From NCBI RefSeq assembly GCF_000787575.1, contig NW_012236499.1, forward strand, positions 124,001 to 188,000: a DNA stretch of 64,000 nucleotides. The letters are read 5' to 3'. Positions 58,327 through 64,000 of the stretch are shown in pieces; the stretch's first letter is position 1; the number at the start of each line of letters is the position of its first letter. The notes under the pieces are model-generated. The model ran no database searches and had not been told where the DNA came from. It saw only the letters and a program-made list of their open reading frames with translations. Source of the DNA: Acytostelium subglobosum LB1 (lineage: Eukaryota > Evosea > Eumycetozoa > Acytosteliales > Acytosteliaceae). A program made the translations under genes and the position numbers.

Positions 58327-61300
58327 ATGAGATCCATACAAATATTATTATTAATATTATCTTTATCGGTTTTATTAACTCAAGGTATGTGATACATCAA
58401 CATCTTTCCATCATCCATCACTTTCCATGTTTCCAGTTGACCTGGAAATTTTGAAAATGTGACCCCCTCCCTTCATTTTCTTATTTGGACGCGATCACTA
58501 ACTCAATCAAATACATCACATCTAGCTGCCAAATGTCCAAACGGATGTAATGACTTCAACGCATGTACTACTGATACATGTGACAACAAGGGCAACTGCC
58601 AACATGCTCCAATAACTTGTAATGACAACAACGCCTGTACTGATGATAGCTGTAGTGTCTTGTCTGGCTGCCAGTACACACCAAAGTGCTGTGACGACAA
58701 GAACCCATGCACCTTTGACAGCTGTAGCAACTCGACCGGCTGTGTCTTCACGCCCATCGCCTGCCCACCCGCTGACAAGTGCCACATCGGAACTTGCTGT
58801 CCCGACAATGGCAAGTGCCAGCAGATCCCAATCCTGTGTGACGACCACAACAGCTGCACTGAGGACTCGTGTTGTGCCGACACTGGCTGCGAGCACAAGC
58901 CAATCAGCTGTGATGATTCCAACCCATGCACTGTAGACTCGTGCTCCAACTCTACTGGCTGTGTCCACACTCCTGTCTCCTGCCCACCCTCTGACAAGTG
59001 CCACACTGCCTCGTGTAATGGCAAGACTGGCAACTGTGACCAGACCCCAATCAACTGTGACGACGGCAACTCATGCACTGTAGACTCGTGTAACCCTGAG
59101 GGCGGCTGCACTCACACCCCAGTCACATGCAATGACAACAATGCCTGCACCACCGACTCGTGCAACTGTGAGACCGGCTGCGTCAACACTCCAATCGGCT
59201 GCGATGACCGCAACCCTTGCACCATCGACTCTTGCGACGTCACCTCGGGCTGCCAGCACTCCAACAAGACTTGCCAACCAAAGGACTCCTGTCACATCGC
59301 GTCCTGCTGCCCAGACACTGGTGACTGCACCCAGACACCCATCTCCTGTGACGACGGCAACTCGTGTACCACCGACTCTTGCGACTGCGAGACTGGCTGC
59401 AAGCACGTGGCAGTACAATGCAACGACTACAATGCCTGCACCATCGACGCCTGCAACAACTCTACTGGCTGCTCCAACACATACATCGACTGCAATGACT
59501 ACAACGCCTGCACCACCGACTCTTGCAACCCAGAGTCTGGATGTAACTACCAGAGTATCAAGTGTGACGACTACAATGCCTGTACATCCGACTGGTGTGA
59601 TGCCGCCACTGGTTGTGGCTCAACGCCAATCTCCTGTGACGACAACAACCCCTGCACTGTTGACTCGTGTGACAACTCCACCGGCTGTGGCCACACTCCA
59701 AAGGCCTGCCCACCATGCGACAAGTGCCACACTTCTTCATGCAATGGCGAGACTGGTAGCTGTGACGAGACCCCAATCAGCTGTGACGACCATGATGCCT
59801 GTACCATTGACTCATGTAACAAGGAGACTGGTTGCACCCATACCCCAGTAACCTGTGACGACAGCAACGCATGTACTGCCGACTACTGTGACTCGAGCTC
59901 AGGCTGCAAGGCCGAGCCAGTGATCTGTAACGACTACAACCTATGCACTGTTGACTCGTGCTCCAACACTACCGGCTGTGTCTACACTCCAGTGTCGTGC
60001 TCGCCATCCGACGCCTGCCACACCGCCAGCTGCAACGCTCAGACCGGCAACTGCGACCAGACTGCCATCAGCTGTGACGACTACAACGCATGCACTGCTG
60101 ACACCTGTGACAACCAGCTTGGTTGCATCAACACACCAATCGCCTGTGACGACTACAACGCATGCACCTACGATTCATGTGGCAACTCAACTGGCTGCAC
60201 CTACTCCAACGTCAACTGTGACGACTACAACGCATGCACTTCAGACTGGTGCTCGCCAGCTCAGGGCTGCCAACACGAGTCCATCAAGTGTGACGACTAC
60301 AACGCATGCACCAACGACTTCTGTGACTCATCTGTGGGCTGTGTCACCTCGCCAGTGAGCTGCGACGATAACAACCGCTGCACTGAGGACTCTTGCTCCG
60401 CTGAGACTGGTTGTGCACACACCCCCAAGGCTTGCCCACCATGCGACAAGTGCCACACCGCATCCTGCAATGCTGACACTGGCAACTGTGACGAGACACC
60501 AATCAGCTGTGATGACCACAACGCATGCACTGCCGATCAGTGTGACAAGGAGACTGGTTGCACTCACACCGACATCTCCTGTGACGACTACAATGCCTGC
60601 ACCATCGACTCGTGCTCCCCAGACTCTGGCTGCATTCACATCCCAGTTACATGTGATGACTACAACCGTTGCACCGTTGACTCTTGCTCCAACACTTCTG
60701 GCTGTGTCTTCACCCCAACCTCTTGCCCACCAGTCGACGCCTGCCACACTGCCAGCTGCAACGCCGAGACTGGCAACTGTGACCAGACTCCAATCAACTG
60801 TGACGACAACAACGCATGCACTGAAGACTCTTGCGACTGCCACAAAGGATGCCAGCACACTCCAATCACCTGTAACGACTACACTGCATGCACCACCGAT
60901 CAGTGTAACCCAGTAGTTGGATGCACCTTCACTCCAATCGGCTGTGATGACAACAACCCTTGCACTGTAGACTCATGCGACAACTCGACCGCCTGTATCC
61001 ACACCCCCAAGGCATGCGAACCATCCGACGCCTGCCATACCGCCGCCTGCTGCGCAACCTCGGGCGACTGCACCCAAACTCCAATCTCCTGTGATGACCA
61101 AAATGCCTGCACTGACGACCAATGTGATGCCCAGCTCGGCTGCATCCACACACCACGCACCTGCTCAGGCGGCGACGCTTGTAACCTTGCTTCGTGTGCC
61201 AATGACACTGGCTGCCACGTCGAGCCAGTGAGCTGCGATGACCATGACCGCTGCACTGTCGACACCTGTGATGGAGTGACCGGCTGCAGCCACACACCAT

Positions 61301-62487
61301 TCAACTGTGACGACCACAACGCCTGTACCCTGGACAAGTGCGACTGCGAGCGCGGCTGCACTCACACACCATTCAGCTGTGATGACAACAACTCTTGCAC
61401 CACCGACTCGTGCGACTGCGAGAAGGGCTGCATCCACACACCAACAAGCTGCGACGACCACAACTCTTGCACAATCGACTCGTGCAGCAACTCTACCGGC
61501 AGCTGCTCGCACACACCAGTGAACTGTGACGATGGCAACGCATGCACCAAGGACAGATGTGACTGCGAGAAGGGCTGTGTCCACGAGCCAACACCATGTG
61601 ACGACCACAACAAGTGCACCATCGACTCTTGCAACAACTCTACCGGCTCCTGCATTCACACACCAATGAGCTGCGATGATGGTAACGCCTGTACCAAGGA
61701 CTCTTGCGACTGCGAGAAGGGCTGTATCCACGAGGAGTTGTGCTGCGACGACTTTGACAAGTGTACCACCGACTCTTGTGACGCTTCCAAGGGATGTGTC
61801 CACACCAACGTCACCTGTCCAGCACCAAAGGACAAGTGCAAGACCAGCTACTGTGACAAGGCCAAGGGCTGCACCACTCGCGACATCTCCTGTGACGATG
61901 GCAACCCCTGTACCGAGGACTCGTGCGACTGCGAGAAGGGCTGCATCCACAAGCCACGCGAATGCAAGCCAAAGGACTGCTGCCACACTGCCGTATGTGA
62001 TGAGGCTGGTGGCTGCAAGCAGATCCCCAAGCCATGTGACGATGGTGATGCATGCACTGAGGACTTCTGCCAGGTAACCCTCTTTGGCGCCAAGTGTATG
62101 CACAAGCCCAAGGACTGCGGCGACTGCAGTGACAAGTGTATGAGCTCCAGCTGCAAGAACGGAACGTGCTCCAACCAGCCAGTGAACTGTGATGACAACA
62201 ACCCCAGCACATGCGACACTTGTGACAAGAACTTTGGTTGCCGCCACCGCAACTGTGACGACAATGACAAGTGCACGATCGACCGCTGCAAGGACAATGG
62301 CAAGTGTCTCCACACCCCAGTCAACTGTAACGACAACGACCCCAAGACCTACGACTACTGCTGTCCCTTCACCGGTGTCTGCAAGCACAACATAATCGAC
62401 TGCAAGGGCAAGTCATGCTCCAAGCCAGACACTCCAGGTGGTGGTAGTGGCAACGAGAGTGGAAATGATTCTCAGTCCGACGACTAA
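58327..62487 (+). CDS. CTDC-repeat extracellular matrix protein (EcmA/EcmB type)
   Basis: Two exons, 58327-58384 and 58526-62487, give 1339 residues. Exon 1 encodes only the signal peptide (MRSIQILLLILSLSVLLTQ). The mature protein is made of roughly fifty Cys-rich repeats of about 24 residues with the pattern C-D-D-x-N-x-C-T-x-D-S-C-(x)n-G-C-x-H-T-P, which is the Dictyostelium CTDC repeat. A short Gly/Ser/Asn/Asp tail follows (GGGSGNESGNDSQSDD). Proteins of this type, EcmA and EcmB, build the stalk tube and slime sheath of D. discoideum. Position in the matrix is therefore likely, with the Cys residues forming disulfides. Several repeat blocks with the words CPPCDKCHT and CPPSDKCHT recur every six or so repeats, pointing to higher-order duplication. 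Some NST sequons allow N-glycosylation. Which of the many family members this corresponds to is not determined. Confidence 0.92.
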
Positions 62488-62891
62488 ACCTCCAACATCC
62501 AACTTCCAACATCCAAACTTTTTGGATCAATCAATCAAACTCTCTAAACCAGCCAACCAGGTATATGTTTGGCAGGACAACATCCTTTATCGTACTTTTT
62601 AATTTAACTATTTAAACCAAATATTATATTCATTCGCTTCCCTGTTGTTGTTAGTGTACAGTCTTGATGGACTTGGTGATGGATGGCTCCCTCCACATCA
62701 TCATAAATTGTCCTTGTGAAAGGGAGAATTATAATCAATTAAAATAATTTATATTGATTTGAAGAATCACTCAATCATTGGACTTCCAACTTCCATTATC
62801 CAACAACTCTGTATCAATAAATTAAACTCCCTCTACACCAGTGAACTATTCATTGGCAACTAAATACTATTTAATGATAATATATAAACTC
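62488..62891. other. Convergent 3' spacer
   Basis: AT-rich 3' flanks of the CTDC-repeat gene and the ankyrin-like gene; AATAAA-type words near 62816-62822. No gene seen. Confidence 0.5.
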
Positions 62892-64000
62892 CTACTTATA
62901 TATAATAGTTTGATTGATCACTTTCTTGAAGAACAGAGGGTTTCCGACTTGGAAGTCCGACGATCTTTTTGATGCATGTTCTTCATCTTCATCAGTATCG
63001 GCAGGCTCATTGGTCCTTTTTCTCTTCTGGGTATTCTCTGTATATTGTTTAATTACCAATTGAGTTGTTGGATTGAGAGCTTGTTTCCTTGGCAATCCCT
63101 TTAGAGATATCTTTACACCAATGTCAATAAGATGTTGTAGCATTAGGGTCCTACCCATAATGATAAGGTCTTTGGAATATAATGGAAGCACCAATGATTT
63201 GATTCTCACAACCACATCTTTGTGGAGGGCATAGAGCAAACTGTTCAACTCTGGAATACTGTTGTCTTCAACAACAATGTCTCTGACCATACTAATGAAT
63301 GTGTTGGACTTTATATACTGGTCTGCCTCTGACTTCATGCCTGTTATGATCAATCCATGTATTCCTCTTATATCATCCCAACAAATAGGGAGGGGAAATA
63401 CTTTGAATAGTACTCTGACCAAATCTTGATTGTAATAACGAATAATCTCCGAGTGATTAATATTATCGTTTTGGTACTCTTTGAGCATGTGTTCATGTAA
63501 GGCTATCCATTGCAATACAGATATTGTAGGTCTCATCATCATTAAGTTTGGCATCAAATCTGTTAAGTATGGGAGTTGATAGTTTTTGGCAATGTGATCC
63601 ATAATGTCAACCCGTCCGATATATGCAGCAATTCTAAAGCTCCAATTAATATTAATCAATTCTCGTTTTAACCTAACGATATAATCAATTTGTCCAATTT
63701 CAAAAACGACCAATGAACTTGGTCTTAATGGCATTGCAGTATCTGTGTCAGACAACATGAGTTCCAGCATCTCATTGCTCCCTCTGAACAAATAAATATT
63801 GCCATTATCAATAAAAGTCCATTTTCTCTCTATGTATCACTTGAGGATCTCTAATTTGTGGTTGCGGATGTTTGTGTTGTTTGCCAAAGTGATAAGATCA
63901 CTCTCCATGAGTGGATAGTAATCTATGTATGGAGCGGAGAGAAGTGTACTTGAGTATTGAAAAAGACAGTGAACTGCTCCAAGTTACCATACTTCACAAT
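62892..64000 (-). pseudogene. Ankyrin-like dictyostelid family gene, interrupted and cut by the window edge
   Basis: A minus-strand frame runs from about 63836 to the stop at 62892-62894, with repeat-like helical pairs such as SFRIAAYIGRVDIMDHIAKN. Its tail has a basic then acidic stretch, QKRKRTNEPADTDEDEEH, which could act as a nuclear signal. In the same frame upstream of an in-frame TGA at 63837-63839 the sequence is again coding-like (MESDLITLANNTNIRNHKLE), so the gene is interrupted by that stop, and another frame change or intron is needed near 63950. It belongs to the same broad family as the locus at the left edge. A single sequencing error could account for the stop; otherwise this is a young pseudogene. 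Function unknown. Confidence 0.5.

Noticed and set aside
61165-62388. 407-codon minus-strand open frame opposite the CTDC-repeat gene
   Set aside because: It arises from the periodic codon pattern of the repeats on the other strand; its Val/Ala/Thr-rich product has no start context, promoter or family.
1-64000. tRNA, snRNA, Class I RNA or rRNA genes
   Set aside because: No B-box, snRNA signature or CCTTACAGCAA-type word was found on reading both strands; a covariance search would be needed to exclude them.
1-64000. Retroelements or DNA transposons
   Set aside because: No reverse transcriptase, integrase or transposase motif and no clear terminal repeats were seen; the repeated array at 32-54 kb consists of host-type genes with introns.

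Overview
This is nuclear DNA of a social amoeba (dictyostelid). The evidence is the combination of FNIP repeats, a CTDC-repeat extracellular-matrix protein of the EcmA/EcmB type, short AT-rich introns with GTAAGT/GTATGT donors, Asn/Gln/Ser-rich runs in proteins, and intergenic DNA full of (TCAA)n and (TTA)n microsatellites. Coding DNA is clearly richer in GC than in Dictyostelium discoideum, which points to another dictyostelid group; the species cannot be fixed from this window. All exon joins below were worked out by eye from splice consensus and frame continuity.

Layout. 1-1.85 kb (-): a degraded member of a dictyostelid ankyrin-like family. 1.85-6.1 kb: no convincing gene. 6.1-31.6 kb: a dense block of conserved housekeeping genes: secreted GMC oxidoreductase (+), queuosine-salvage protein (+) converging on the ER SNARE Use1 (-), mitochondrial RsfS/MALSU1-like protein (+) converging on an F-BAR/SH3 protein (-), an FNIP-repeat protein (-) divergent from a GPR107-type seven-TM protein (+), a Pho80-like cyclin (-), a possible small secreted protein (-), PIG-H (-) divergent from a cytosolic-type GH38 alpha-mannosidase (+, with one frame break) which converges on PIG-C (-), then an ARL6IP1-like ER-shaping protein (-). 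32-53.9 kb (+): a tandem array of a family I could not match to any named family, with an N-terminal helical region, an F-box-like motif and an LRR-like C-terminal half. There are two intact copies, four broken ones and a relic, interrupted at 44-50.3 kb by GC-rich minisatellites and decayed sequence. 54.1-56.8 kb (+): EFR3. 58.3-62.5 kb (+): a 1339-residue CTDC-repeat protein. 62.9-64 kb (-): another broken ankyrin-like gene running off the end.

Functional links. PIG-H and PIG-C are both subunits of the enzyme that makes GlcNAc-PI, the first step of GPI-anchor synthesis, and lie within 6 kb of each other. Use1, PIG-H, PIG-C and the ARL6IP1-like protein are all ER membrane proteins. The most unusual part is the 32-54 kb array. 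It shows birth and death of copies, shared 5' motifs, possible conserved upstream ORFs and a chimeric junction, and it deserves follow-up as a lineage-specific, possibly ubiquitin-ligase-linked family.
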